Shown here piece after piece: positions 1 through 8,975 of a stretch of DNA of 64,000 bases (position 1 is the first letter of the stretch; the number at the start of each line of letters is the position of its first letter). Origin of the DNA: Rhodalgimonas zhirmunskyi (GTDB lineage: Bacteria > Pseudomonadota > Alphaproteobacteria > Rhodobacterales > Rhodobacteraceae); assembly GCA_030848925.1 (NCBI GenBank), contig JANFFA010000001.1, positions 1,450,615 to 1,514,614 on the forward strand, read 5' to 3'. Below the pieces are notes generated by a model, which had not been told where the DNA came from, made no database searches, and saw only the letters and a program-made list of their open reading frames with translations. The translations under genes were made by a program, and so were the position numbers.

Positions 1-3000
1 CGCGCGGCGCGTGCGCATACCGTGGCGCAGGGCGGTGACCTGGCGGCGCACGTCAAGCTGCATTGCCAAAAGCGCGGGCACCACCATCAGCACCAGCACC
101 ACCCCGAAGCCAAGACCATAGACCAGCGTGATCACCGTCGGGCGCAGGAACTGGGCCTGTTGCGACTGCTCGTAAAGCAGCGGCGCAAGGCCCAGAACGG
201 TCGTCGCCGTGGTCAGGAACACGGGCCGCAATCGATCCGCCGCGCCGTCGATGATGGCGTTGAACAGGCTGCGATCCTCGGCATAGTCGTCGATGGTGGT
301 CACCAGAACGATAGAGTCGTTGATGATGATCCCGGTCATGCCCAGTATCCCCACCACCGAGAACATCGAAAGCGGCACGTCCCACAGGTAATGGCCATAG
401 ACCGTCCCGATCAGGCCAAAGGGAATGATCGCCATGACGACGATGGGCCGGGTCCAGCTTGAAAACACCCACGCCAGCGTGAGGTAAATCCCGATCAGGC
501 AGAGCGAGAAGCCAAGCAGCGCATCGGACAGGAATTCGCTTTCCTGTTCGGCCAGCCCCGAAAGCTGCCATTCCACCTGATAGCGCGAGGCGATGTCGGG
601 CAGGATGGTGGCTTCGAGCGCGTCCATGATCTCTTCTGCACGGGCAGGATCGTCTTCGGAAATGTCGCCAGTGACAGACACGGTGCGCAGGCCATTTTCG
701 CGCCGCACGGTCGAGAACCCGGCACGGGTTTCGACGGTGACCAGATCGGACAGCGGCACATAGGTGCCCGACGGCGTGCGCATCTGCATCCGCTCGATGA
801 AATCGGCGGCCAGTTCCCCTTCGGGAAGCTGGATACGGATTTCGGCGCTGCGCGGCCCGTCGGGATAGGTCGCGGCCTCAAGCCCGTTTAGACGATGGCG
901 CAGAACCCGGCCCAGCCCGTCGATGGTGAAGCCCAGCGCATGGCCCTGCGGGGTGAGTTCAAGCACCATCTCGTCCTTGTCATAGGCGAGGTTGTCTTCG
1001 ACCGCCGAAACCTCGGGGTAGCGCGACACCTGCCGCTTGAGATCTTCGGACGCGGCTTTCAGCACATCGGCCGAGGCACCGTAGAATTGCACATCAAGCG
1101 CCTCGCCGCCGGGGCCGGAGCGCCAGCCGCGGAACGACAGCACCTCGGCCTGCGGATGGCGGGGGATGCGCTCTTGCAGGGTGCCAAGGAAGGCGAACGA
1201 CGAATAGGGCCGGTCGTCGGCATCGATCAATTCGATGGCGATCCCGCCCAGAAGGTCGGTGTCCTTGGTATCGGCGCCGGGCAGTGGGCGGCCCGAGTTG
1301 CCGCCGACTTCGGCGACGACGTAAAGGATCGGGTTGGTGCCGTATTCCTCTTCGTATTCGCGGCTCACGTTTTCGACGGTGGCCTGCACCTGCCGCATCT
1401 GTTCCAGCGTATCGGCGCGGGTCGCGCCGGGAACCATCGCCCAGTTGCCGGTGATCGACGCGCGCTCGGGCGCGTTGAAGAAGCGCCATTTCACATGCCC
1501 GTCGATGAACAGCGCGGCTTGGCTGGCCAGCAAAAGGACCGCCCCCGCAAGCACCGGATAGCGCAGCCAGACGACACCGGCGATGAATGGGCGGAACAGG
1601 GTTTCGCGTACCCAGTTGAAGCCACGCGTCACCACCCGCGAGGGCCAGTCATACCAGTGATCGTTGCGCAGCGAATGGCGCAGCGAATGCGCCATGTGGT
1701 TGGGCAGGATCAGGAAACATTCGACAAGGCTGGCCAGCAGCACGGCGATGACGGTGATCGGCAGATCCCCGATCAGATCGCCAAACCGCCCGCCAATCGC
1801 CACGAGGCCGAAAAAGGCGATGACCGTCGTGACGGTCGAGGAAAACACCGGCAAAGCCATGCGATGGGCGGCATTTTCCGCCGCTTCGAGGGGCTGTTCG
1901 CCGCGTTTCACCCGCGCGTCGGCATGTTCGCCCACGACGATGGCATCATCGACCACGATGCCCAGCGTGATGATCAGCGCGAAAAGCGAGATCATGTTGA
2001 GCGTGATCCCGAACAGATACATCAGCGCAATCGCCGACAGCATCGCCGTGGGAATACCCATCGCCACCCAGAACGCGGTGCGCGCGTTGAGGAACAGGAA
2101 CAACAGCACCACCACCAGCGCGAGACCCTGCAAACCGTTGCTCAAAAGGATGTTGAGACGGTCGCTGATCGCTTCGGCGCGGGTGCGGATTAAATCGATC
2201 GTGGTGCCCGAGGGCAGCGTGCCTTCCATCTTTTCGGCGACGTCCTCGACCTGTCGCTGGATGGCGATGGCATCGCCTTGGGCCGAGCGGTCGACCCGGA
2301 TCGAAACGGCCGGGTTTTCGCCCACGAAATAGGTGCGGTTGCGGTCGGCCCCTTCGACGATGACGCGGGCCACGTCGCCCACCGTCAGCTTGGAGCCGTC
2401 ATCGTTGACGCGCAGCACCACGGCTTCGATTTCGCTGGCGCTGCGTTTCTCGACGCCGGTGCGCACGCGGGCGTTCGCCCCATCCACATCGCCCGCCGGA
2501 TCGGCGTTTACCTCTTCGGCGATGGCGGTGGCGATCTGAAGGAAGCTGACGTCATGCGCGACAAGGTTGACCGAGGGCACCTCGATCACCGTGCGCGGCG
2601 CGGCGACACCGCGGATGGTGGTGCGGGTGACGCCTTCGGCAAACAGCCGGGTGACGAATTCATCGGCGAAGCGGCCCAGTTGATCGGGGCCGACCGGGCC
2701 GGTGATGACCACGTCAGTGACCCGGTCGCGCCACGCGCCCGAGCGGACCGTCGGCTCTTCGGCCTCGTCCGGCAGGGTGGTGACAGCATCGACCGCCGCT
2801 TCGACATCGGCGGCGGCGATCGTCATGTCATAGCCCGGCTCGAATTCAAGGTTCAGCGAAGCGCTGCCCTCGGACGAGGTGCTTTGCGTGCTTTCCACCC
2901 CATCGACGGCAAGCAGCGCAGGTTCCAGCACCTGCACGATGGCACGGTCGACATCCTCGGCCCCTGCCCCTTCCCAGGTGACGGAGACCGACACTTCGCT

Positions 3001-3153
3001 GCTGACCACATCGGGAAAGAACTGCGCCCGCATCTGTGGCAGCGCGGCCAGACCCGCGACCAGCAGGATGACCAAAAGCAGGTTCGCCGCCGTGGCATGG
3101 CGGGCCATATAGGCAAGAAGGCCACCGGACGAGCGCGGTTTTGGCAGGCTCAT
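1..3153 (-). CDS. RND family efflux transporter permease (AcrB/MexF-like), 3' end beyond the window
   Basis: Inner-membrane proton-driven pump of the resistance-nodulation-division superfamily. The frame is open for 1051 codons from ATG at 3153 to the window edge, so only the last residues can be missing (family members are usually 1000-1100 residues). A first membrane helix lies at about residues 20-38, followed by a large periplasmic loop and the helix carrying the VVDDAIVV signature. That signature places Asp402 and Asp403 where AcrB has the proton-relay pair D407/D408. The second half repeats the porter plus membrane layout. The start lies 3 bases after the stop of the adaptor gene, so the two form an operon and presumably one tripartite pump. 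Substrate cannot be deduced, and no outer-membrane TolC partner is visible here. Confidence 0.93.
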   Translation of the reverse strand, partial: MSLPKPRSSGGLLAYMARHATAANLLLVILLVAGLAALPQMRAQFFPDVVSSEVSVSVTWEGAGAEDVDRAIVQVLEPALLAVDGVESTQSTSSEGSASLNLEFEPGYDMTIAAADVEAAVDAVTTLPDEAEEPTVRSGAWRDRVTDVVITGPVGPDQLGRFADEFVTRLFAEGVTRTTIRGVAAPRTVIEVPSVNLVAHDVSFLQIATAIAEEVNADPAGDVDGANARVRTGVEKRSASEIEAVVLRVNDDGSKLTVGDVARVIVEGADRNRTYFVGENPAVSIRVDRSAQGDAIAIQRQVEDVAEKMEGTLPSGTTIDLIRTRAEAISDRLNILLSNGLQGLALVVVLLFLFLNARTAFWVAMGIPTAMLSAIALMYLFGITLNMISLFALIITLGIVVDDAIVVGEHADARVKRGEQPLEAAENAAHRMALPVFSSTVTTVIAFFGLVAIGGRFGDLIGDLPITVIAVLLASLVECFLILPNHMAHSLRHSLRNDHWYDWPSRVVTRGFNWVRETLFRPFIAGVVWLRYPVLAGAVLLLASQAALFIDGHVKWRFFNAPERASITGNWAMVPGATRADTLEQMRQVQATVENVSREYEEEYGTNPILYVVAEVGGNSGRPLPGADTKDTDLLGGIAIELIDADDRPYSSFAFLGTLQERIPRHPQAEVLSFRGWRSGPGGEALDVQFYGASADVLKAASEDLKRQVSRYPEVSAVEDNLAYDKDEMVLELTPQGHALGFTIDGLGRVLRHRLNGLEAATYPDGPRSAEIRIQLPEGELAADFIERMQMRTPSGTYVPLSDLVTVETRAGFSTVRRENGLRTVSVTGDISEDDPARAEEIMDALEATILPDIASRYQVEWQLSGLAEQESEFLSDALLGFSLCLIGIYLTLAWVFSSWTRPIVVMAIIPFGLIGTVYGHYLWDVPLSMFSVVGILGMTGIIINDSIVLVTTIDDYAEDRSLFNAIIDGAADRLRPVFLTTATTVLGLAPLLYEQSQQAQFLRPTVITLVYGLGFGVVLVLMVVPALLAMQLDVRRQVTALRHGMRTRRA

Positions 3154-3156
3154 GGC

Positions 3157-4635
3157 TTATCCCCCGATCCGGGATTCGATGCGTTCGACCGTAGCGGCGG
3201 GCACCTGCGGCTTGGCCAATTGGGCCAGCAGGCGGGCCTTGGCCTCGTCCGGCATGCGGCTGTTGCCCTCGACAAAGGCGACCAGCTTGGCCCGGCGTTC
3301 TTCTGAAAGTTCAAGCATTTCGGGCTGTTCGGGGGCGGCCTCTCCTGCGCCAGCGGCGCGGATCGGTTTCACCTTGATCCCCGCGCCCAGAAGCGGGCTG
3401 CGCCGGGTGACGACCTCTTTCCCTTCAAGCGCCTGCGCACGCACCAGCACCTCGTCGCCTTGACGCCGCTCAAGCCGGACCTCGACGGTTTCAAGCCTGT
3501 CATCCGCGCCAAGGATCAGCACATCACCCCCCGGGCCAAGCGCGCCTGCAGGCAGGCGATACACCCCGGTCAGCGGCGCTTCCTCGATCTCGACGGTGAC
3601 GAAATCACCGGGTTTGAAGCCGCGCGCGCGCTCAAGCTGCGCATAGACAAGGCGGCCGGTCTGCCCCTCGCCCACCTGCGCCGAAGCGCGTGCCAGCCGT
3701 CCGTTGGCGGTGACGCCTGCGCCATTCTGACCCGTGCCGTTGCTCGCAAGCACCGCGCGCACCGGGGCGGGCGTCAGGTTGCCCGCCGCGTCCAGAAGCC
3801 GCGCATAGCCCTGCGTCGACAGGCGGAACGCCACTTCAAGCGCATCGGCATCCACCAGCGTGGCCAGCTTTTCATTGGCCGAAACCAACCCGCCTTCGAC
3901 CACGATCACATCCGACAGCGTGCCGGAAAACCCGGCGGCAATTTCAGTATCGGCCAAGTCGCGCTGCGCCTCTTCGCGCGCGATTTCCGCGCGTGAGGTC
4001 AGCGTGGCGGCCTGATCGATCCGCGCCTCGGCCTGTGCCAAGGCCTGACGCTTGGCCAGAACGGCGGCACGGGCGGCGGCGGCAGCCAATTCGGCGGTCT
4101 CGACCGCGGCATCGGTGCCCACCCCGCGTGTGCGCAGATCGCGAGCGCGCTCAAACGCGCGTTCGCGCAGCTTGGCCTGATCTTCGGCGGCAATCAGTTC
4201 ATCCTTGGCAATGGCCAGCGCGCGCGCCCCATCGCGGGCCTCGGCGCGGGCATCCAGAAGCGTGCTTTCGGCCCGATCAAGTGCCGATTGCGCATTGGCC
4301 GGGTCGATCCGCAGCAGCGGCGCGCCCTTTTCGACCCGACCGCCATCGACGAACCCGGGCGCAAGCCAGATCACCGTGCCGCCCACCGCGGCACGAATAT
4401 CAAGCGTGCGGCTGCTTTGCACTTCGCCATAAGCGGTAAGGACGGGCTGTTCGGTGCTTTCGCGCGCGGTCACGACATTGACGGAAAACACCCGTTCGCG
4501 CGACTGAGGCGGGCGCGCTTCGCGGGCCATGCGCGCCTCGAGCGCGTTTTTCACGGTGATGCCAGCGTAAAACAGCACACCAAGCGTGATCGCAAGAAGG
4601 ACAAGCCCTGTCAGGCTTTGACGCAGAAATCTCAT
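3157..4635 (-). CDS. RND efflux periplasmic adaptor (HlyD/AcrA membrane-fusion protein)
   Basis: Periplasmic adaptor that links an RND pump to an outer-membrane channel. The 492-residue product has an N-terminal membrane anchor (about residues 8-25), a lipoyl-like half motif near residues 80-110, and a long Ala/Glu/Arg-rich coiled-coil hairpin (about 115-225). A second lipoyl half and beta-barrel region follow. The final 60 or so residues (about 430-492) form an unusual charged helical tail beyond the normal membrane-proximal domain. It is the promoter-proximal gene of a two-gene operon with the downstream RND permease. The region 4636-4848 upstream probably holds the promoter and shows no other gene. 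Confidence 0.92.
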   Translation of the reverse strand: MRFLRQSLTGLVLLAITLGVLFYAGITVKNALEARMAREARPPQSRERVFSVNVVTARESTEQPVLTAYGEVQSSRTLDIRAAVGGTVIWLAPGFVDGGRVEKGAPLLRIDPANAQSALDRAESTLLDARAEARDGARALAIAKDELIAAEDQAKLRERAFERARDLRTRGVGTDAAVETAELAAAAARAAVLAKRQALAQAEARIDQAATLTSRAEIAREEAQRDLADTEIAAGFSGTLSDVIVVEGGLVSANEKLATLVDADALEVAFRLSTQGYARLLDAAGNLTPAPVRAVLASNGTGQNGAGVTANGRLARASAQVGEGQTGRLVYAQLERARGFKPGDFVTVEIEEAPLTGVYRLPAGALGPGGDVLILGADDRLETVEVRLERRQGDEVLVRAQALEGKEVVTRRSPLLGAGIKVKPIRAAGAGEAAPEQPEMLELSEERRAKLVAFVEGNSRMPDEAKARLLAQLAKPQVPAATVERIESRIGG

Positions 4636-4848
4636 CGGGTTCGCTCTCTCCTGCTGACCGTCCTAAAACAGTTATGACAGATTACCCTTTGGCCGAATTT
4701 TGCCAAGCCACAAGGCTGTTACGCGCCAATTGCGTCTTTCCGTCGCGCTGCGGTGGGCATTTTAGTGATTTATCCGCAAAACCCGCCCGGTTTCAGGGAT
4801 CGGACGGGGTTTTCAACGGCTTGTTCCGGCACGATCAGAAAGCCCCGC

Positions 4849-5295
4849 TCAGGGCGCGAGATGATCCAGCCCAAGAAGGATCTCGCGAAACCCTTCGATC
4901 AGCGCGAAACTTTCGACCTGCCGCCGCGTGAGGAAGGCAAACCCGGCACCTTCGCCAAGGCGCGGCTCATGCGGAGCGACAGTCCGGTGCAGGCGATAGA
5001 CGTGAATCACGCCATTGTTGCGAAAGACCGAGGCAAACCGCGCAACCGGGCTGATCTCGTCTTGCGCAATGTCGATGCCGGTTTCCTCAAGAAACTCGCG
5101 CCGTGCGGCGGTGTCCAGCGCTTCGCCGGGATCGACCGCGCCGCCGAAAAAGCTCCACTTTCCCGGCGCGGCGATCTGGGGGATGTCATCGCGCAATTGC
5201 ATCAGCGCGCGGCCCGTGGCGTCGAACGCCATGACAGCCGCCCCGCGCCATTCGATCCGCTCGGGGATCGCCCCCATATCGCGGAACCCGCTCAT
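4849..5295 (-). CDS. NUDIX hydrolase
   Basis: Pyrophosphohydrolase of the NUDIX superfamily, 148 residues, substrate not predictable. A complete Nudix box GX5EX7REXXEEXG lies at about residues 52-73 (GAVDPGE followed seven residues later by REFLEETG), supplying the Mg2+-binding glutamates. The start at 5295 was chosen because its ATG overlaps the stop of moaB in an ATGA arrangement. The frame continues upstream to an ATG at 5391, but that would extend across the moaB gene. It is the last gene of a coupled trio with the metallophosphoesterase and MoaB. Confidence 0.88.
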   Translation of the reverse strand: MSGFRDMGAIPERIEWRGAAVMAFDATGRALMQLRDDIPQIAAPGKWSFFGGAVDPGEALDTAARREFLEETGIDIAQDEISPVARFASVFRNNGVIHVYRLHRTVAPHEPRLGEGAGFAFLTRRQVESFALIEGFREILLGLDHLAP

Positions 5296-5834
5296 TTGCG
5301 GCGCAAATGTTCGTCGAGGCGCGGCATGATTTCCACGAAGTTGCAGGGGCGGTGGCGGTAATCGAATTGGAATGCGAGGATTTCGTCCCACGCATCCTTG
5401 CAGGCGCCGGGACTGCCGGGCAGCGCGAACAGATAGGTGCCGCCCGCGACGCCGCCGGTGGCGCGGCTTTGCACGGCGGATGTGCCGATCTTGTTCATCG
5501 AAACGATGGTGAAGACGGTGGAAAAGGCCTCGATCTCTTTTTCATAGACATCGCGATGCGCCTCGACCGTCACGTCGCGCCCGGTCAGGCCGGTGCCGCC
5601 GGTCGAGATCACCACATCGACATCCTCGCGCGCGATCCAGTCGCGCAGGTGGGCGGCGATCTGGTCGCGCTCGTCGCGCACGATCATCCGGTCGGCAAGG
5701 ATATGGCCCGCCGCTTCGATCCGGTCGCTTAGCGTATCGCCCGAGCGGTCATCCGACATATCGCGGCTGTCCGATACCGTCAAAACGGCGATGCGCACGG
5801 GGATGAAATCTTTGCTCTCGTCGATCTTGCTCAT
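5292..5834 (-). CDS. moaB: Molybdenum cofactor biosynthesis protein B
   Basis: MoaB/MogA-fold protein (180 residues) of the molybdopterin pathway, expected to act at the molybdopterin adenylylation stage. The sequence shows the family core: IAVLTVSDSR near residue 15, the glycine-rich STGGTGLTGRDVT loop that binds the cofactor precursor, and the terminal ALPGSPGAC region. It overlaps its neighbours on both sides by ATGA junctions, so all three genes are probably co-translated. The other Mo-cofactor genes in the window, moaD and moaE, sit about 16 kb away on the same strand. MoaB function beyond family membership is inferred. Confidence 0.92.
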   Translation of the reverse strand: MSKIDESKDFIPVRIAVLTVSDSRDMSDDRSGDTLSDRIEAAGHILADRMIVRDERDQIAAHLRDWIAREDVDVVISTGGTGLTGRDVTVEAHRDVYEKEIEAFSTVFTIVSMNKIGTSAVQSRATGGVAGGTYLFALPGSPGACKDAWDEILAFQFDYRHRPCNFVEIMPRLDEHLRRK

Positions 5835-6451
5835 GTCGTCTGCCTCTCGATTTCGAACCAGTTGGGCGTGGGGCCAAGGTTGGCCACCTCGGTGGGGCCG
5901 ATCTGGCCCCGCGCGCCCCAGCTGTCATGGATATGACCGCAAAGCGCAAGCCGGGGCGCGATGCGCGAAATGGCTGCGGCGATGGCTGTTGAGCCGACCG
6001 AGGCCCCTTGCGAGGTGAGATCGCCCACGCCCTTGGGCGGCGAATGGGTGATCAAAAGATCGGCCCCCTCGCAGGCGGCCAGCGCGGTTTCGGCTGCGTC
6101 CTCGGGCATGTCGCAGGACCACGCGCCAAACGGTGTCAGCGGGATGCCGTAGCCAAGGCCAAAGATCGACAGCCCGGCGATGCTGGCCCCTTCCCCGTGC
6201 AGCACGTGCCAGTGGGCGCGGCCCGTCTCCGCGACGGCGGCGCGCAGTTCATCGGCACTTTCGGCATTTCCGGGCACCATCACGAAGGGCGCGTCAATGC
6301 CGGACAGCATTTCCATCGCGTCGCTCAGCCCTTCACGGTGGTTGCAGAAATCCCCCGCCCCCACCACCAGATCGGCCCCGGCGCTGGCTGCAACCAGCTC
6401 TGCCGCGCGGCTGCGGGCGAGGTGGAGGTCGGAAAAGGCCATGATCTTCAT
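5831..6451 (-). CDS. Metallophosphoesterase (calcineurin-like)
   Basis: Predicted dinuclear-metal phosphoesterase of 206 residues. The conserved blocks appear in order: FSDLH at the N-terminus, GAGDFCNH, PGNAES, THSPP and CGHIHDSWG. The usual GNHE/D block has Ala in place of the histidine (GNAE); this His normally protonates the leaving group, so activity or substrate may differ from the classical enzyme. It heads a short operon with moaB and the NUDIX gene via ATGA overlaps. No signal peptide is seen, so it is probably cytoplasmic. Substrate unknown. Confidence 0.85.
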   Translation of the reverse strand: MKIMAFSDLHLARSRAAELVAASAGADLVVGAGDFCNHREGLSDAMEMLSGIDAPFVMVPGNAESADELRAAVAETGRAHWHVLHGEGASIAGLSIFGLGYGIPLTPFGAWSCDMPEDAAETALAACEGADLLITHSPPKGVGDLTSQGASVGSTAIAAAISRIAPRLALCGHIHDSWGARGQIGPTEVANLGPTPNWFEIERQTT

Positions 6452-6488
6452 CGGCTTACCTTTCTTGCCGTTGGCATTCAGTTACAGG

Positions 6489-7091
6489 TCAGTCACAGGG
6501 CTGCATCACCGGCAAACGCGGCATCGCCAACGCGCGCTTCAGCGCCCCAATCCCACCCGGGCGCAGCATCGCCTGTAGCCGCGCGCGATTGTCCTGCACA
6601 CCGCTCACCGGCGCGGGACAGCGCACCCGAATGCGCGCGGCCCGCTCGCGCACCACGGAACGCAGTCGCGGCTCGACCGCGCGCACGGGCAGTGGCGGGG
6701 CGGCATTGGCGGCGACAAAACGCGCCATCGCGCGGGTCATCGCGTCAAGCTGCGCCGAGGAGGTCGCATCGAGCATATCCGGGCAAAGCCCCGCGATCAC
6801 CGTCGCGTCGATCAGCGCATCGAACATGCATCCAGCCGCGCCCCGCCCGCTGTGATCCTCGGCGCGGTAGTGCCGGGTGCCATCGCTGGCCGTATCTTCG
6901 TAGATAATCACCGGACCGGGCATTTCCAGAACCCGCATACCCGGCGCGGGCTGTTGCACACGGCCCGCATGGCTGGTGAAAAGCGCCCGATAGTCGTTTT
7001 CGAACCCCGCAACATCGGCGCGCACCGGCCCCGCCAGCAGCCCCGTCAGCAGCCCGGCCAGCAGCGCGGCAATCAGCACCAGAGTTTTCAT
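6489..7091 (-). CDS. Secreted or periplasmic protein of unknown function
   Basis: Not recognised. The 200-residue product begins with a clear signal peptide (MKT, then a Leu/Ala-rich core and an AxA-like site ending PVRA at about residue 22). The mature part carries four cysteines (in GCMF, GLCPD, VRCP and QPC near the C-terminus), enough for two disulfides. The start at 7091 was chosen because the ATG gives this signal peptide and overlaps the stop of the uracil-DNA glycosylase gene in an ATGA junction. The same frame remains open upstream to 7220, but inside the glycosylase gene. Confidence 0.72.
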   Translation of the reverse strand: MKTLVLIAALLAGLLTGLLAGPVRADVAGFENDYRALFTSHAGRVQQPAPGMRVLEMPGPVIIYEDTASDGTRHYRAEDHSGRGAAGCMFDALIDATVIAGLCPDMLDATSSAQLDAMTRAMARFVAANAAPPLPVRAVEPRLRSVVRERAARIRVRCPAPVSGVQDNRARLQAMLRPGGIGALKRALAMPRLPVMQPCD

Positions 7092-7909
7092 CCCAGCCCT
7101 TCGAGCCGCGCTTGCAGGCTCAGAAGATCGGCCCATGCCTCGCGCTTGGCCGCCGGGGTGCGCAACAGGTAAGCCGGGTGGAACATCGGCAGCGCGGGCT
7201 TGCCGAACGCCTGCCCCCACTGGCCACGCAACCGGGTGATGCCGCGTTTGCCCAAGCCCGCGACGCAGGCGATATTGCCCATCAGCACGATCAAGTCGGG
7301 ATCGACCAGCGCCACGTGCCGCTCAAGAAAAGGCAGCATCATCGCCATTTCCTCGGGCTTAGGGTCGCGGTTCTGCGGCGGGCGCCATGGCATCACGTTG
7401 GTGATGTAAAGCGGCGCCGCCTCATTCGCGCGGCCAAGGCCGATCGCGTCGAACATCCGGTCAAGCATCTGGCCCGCCGGGCCAACGAAGGGCCTGCCTT
7501 CGCGGTCCTCGTCGCGGCCCGGCGCCTCGCCCACGATCATGACACGGGCGGCGGGCAGCCCGTCGGAAAACACCAGATTCCGCGCCCCGCGCTTCAACTC
7601 GCAATGATCATAGGCGGTCATCGCGGCTTTCAACGCGTCGAGATCGGCAGCGGCACTGGCGGCGGCGCGCGCAATGCCGACGGTATCGACCTCGGGCTGT
7701 TTCACGGGGGCGGCGGCGCGCGCGGGCGATGCGCCGGGGCGCGCAGGGTCAGCACCCGCAGCAGCAGGCATCGGCGCGGGCGAACGGGTTTCGGTCGCGG
7801 GCAATTCATAGCGGTTGACCGGCGTCTCGGCCATGGCGCAATCGACACCCAACTCGACCTGCCAGGCGAGGGCATCCAGAAGCTGGTGATATGTGGCCTG
7901 CGATTCCAT
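7088..7909 (-). CDS. Uracil-DNA glycosylase, family 4-like
   Basis: DNA repair enzyme that removes uracil from DNA. The 273-residue protein has a variable Ala/Pro-rich N-terminal stretch (about residues 35-75), then motif A GEAPGRDEDREG (about 127) and FVGPAGQML. The YITNVMPWRPPQNRDP block follows, and motif B, FHPAYLLR, lies near the C-terminus. Classical family-4 enzymes bind a 4Fe-4S cluster through four cysteines. Here the usual KCRPP position reads PWRPP and only one cysteine remains in the N-terminal pair (DHCELK), so the cluster is probably absent, as in other alphaproteobacterial relatives. The start at 7909 skips an upstream extension rich in basic residues. Confidence 0.88.
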   Translation of the reverse strand: MESQATYHQLLDALAWQVELGVDCAMAETPVNRYELPATETRSPAPMPAAAGADPARPGASPARAAAPVKQPEVDTVGIARAAASAAADLDALKAAMTAYDHCELKRGARNLVFSDGLPAARVMIVGEAPGRDEDREGRPFVGPAGQMLDRMFDAIGLGRANEAAPLYITNVMPWRPPQNRDPKPEEMAMMLPFLERHVALVDPDLIVLMGNIACVAGLGKRGITRLRGQWGQAFGKPALPMFHPAYLLRTPAAKREAWADLLSLQARLEGLG

Positions 7910-8039
7910 CGCCGCCACCCTAGCGCAGTCAATCGGAAGCCTGAACCGCAGAAATATCGCGCATTTGCCCCCCCGATGCTTGGGTTTCGCCACGGTTCGG
8001 CGCAATAAGGGCGGACGGTTTTCCGAGGAAGGGCCCGAC

Positions 8040-8882
8040 GTGTCGCCATTTTACCAGATGCTGCTGATCATTTCCGGGCTTTGCCTGCCGTTCTTCCTGC
8101 TGCCGTGGCGATACGCGCTCAGGCTGGCTTGGGCCGAAAGCATCGCCGGTGTCCTGATCTGGCGACTGGTGCCGCGCGTCGCCGCCAGCGACATGAATGT
8201 CGGCACGACCATCCTGCAGGCGACCTTCGCCATGGTGCTTGTGGCGGTGGCGATGGCCTTTCTAACCCGGCTTGCGATCGAGGCGGTGCGCCGCGCCCGC
8301 GCCGGGCAACCGCTTTACGAGGCGATGCCGCGGATCGACCGCATCCTCGCCCTTCTGACCGGGGCCACGCTGGCCTTTATCTACTTCATCGCGCTGGGCT
8401 GGATTTTCGCCGGCAAGGGGAACGTGATCGCGCTTCACGCCGGGCTGGTGGTGATCGCGGGGGCGCTGTTCTGGCTGGCATGGCGGCGCGGCCCCGGCCC
8501 CGCCCGCTGGAGCGCGGCAGCAATGGGGGCGACGATGCTGATCCTCGTGCTGGGCAGTCTGGCTTATCCTTGGGTGATGCTGCGCTCGGCCACGGCGGTG
8601 GCGGGGAACGCGCCCTATTGCATCCACCTCAACCAGCAGGGACGGTTCGCGCAATCGCCGATGGACCTGACCTTCCTGACGGCGGACAAGCAGCGCCTGA
8701 CCCCGCATATGACGCTGGTGATCGTCGGCAAACCGCAATTGCGCATGGCCGGCCCGCATTATGGCCCGCATGTCTGGTCCTATTACCGGATGCAGTTCCA
8801 GAACGAGACCTACGCCCTACCCGGCCCGACCTGCCCCGAGGGCGGCGAAACCAGCGGAATCCTCTGGGCGGCGCGCTCTTAG
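8040..8882 (+). CDS. Multi-pass membrane protein of unknown function
   Basis: Not recognised. The 280-residue product starts at GTG 8040, nine bases after a GAGGAA ribosome binding site. In-frame ATGs upstream fall inside the divergent glycosylase region. The first 190 residues contain about five hydrophobic helices, and the last 90 form a soluble domain with two cysteines. The gene lies between the divergent glycosylase gene and pyrB. About 90 non-coding bases separate it from pyrB, so it need not belong to the pyr operon. Confidence 0.7.
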   Translation: MSPFYQMLLIISGLCLPFFLLPWRYALRLAWAESIAGVLIWRLVPRVAASDMNVGTTILQATFAMVLVAVAMAFLTRLAIEAVRRARAGQPLYEAMPRIDRILALLTGATLAFIYFIALGWIFAGKGNVIALHAGLVVIAGALFWLAWRRGPGPARWSAAAMGATMLILVLGSLAYPWVMLRSATAVAGNAPYCIHLNQQGRFAQSPMDLTFLTADKQRLTPHMTLVIVGKPQLRMAGPHYGPHVWSYYRMQFQNETYALPGPTCPEGGETSGILWAARS

Positions 8883-8975
8883 GCGCAACCAACAGAGCGC
8901 GGGGCGACATAACTCACCGGTAGACTCCGTTTCGCCCGCTTCCTATAACCCGGAAAGGTCAAGCGAGGGCGGGTT

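Noticed and set aside
895..2193. Long plus-strand open frame opposite the RND pump
   Set aside because: His/Arg/Gly-rich translation without domains, antisense to a clear transporter; typical shadow in GC-rich DNA.
7893..8039. Upstream extension of the membrane protein at 8040
   Set aside because: It runs into the divergent glycosylase start region, and a good ribosome binding site precedes GTG 8040.
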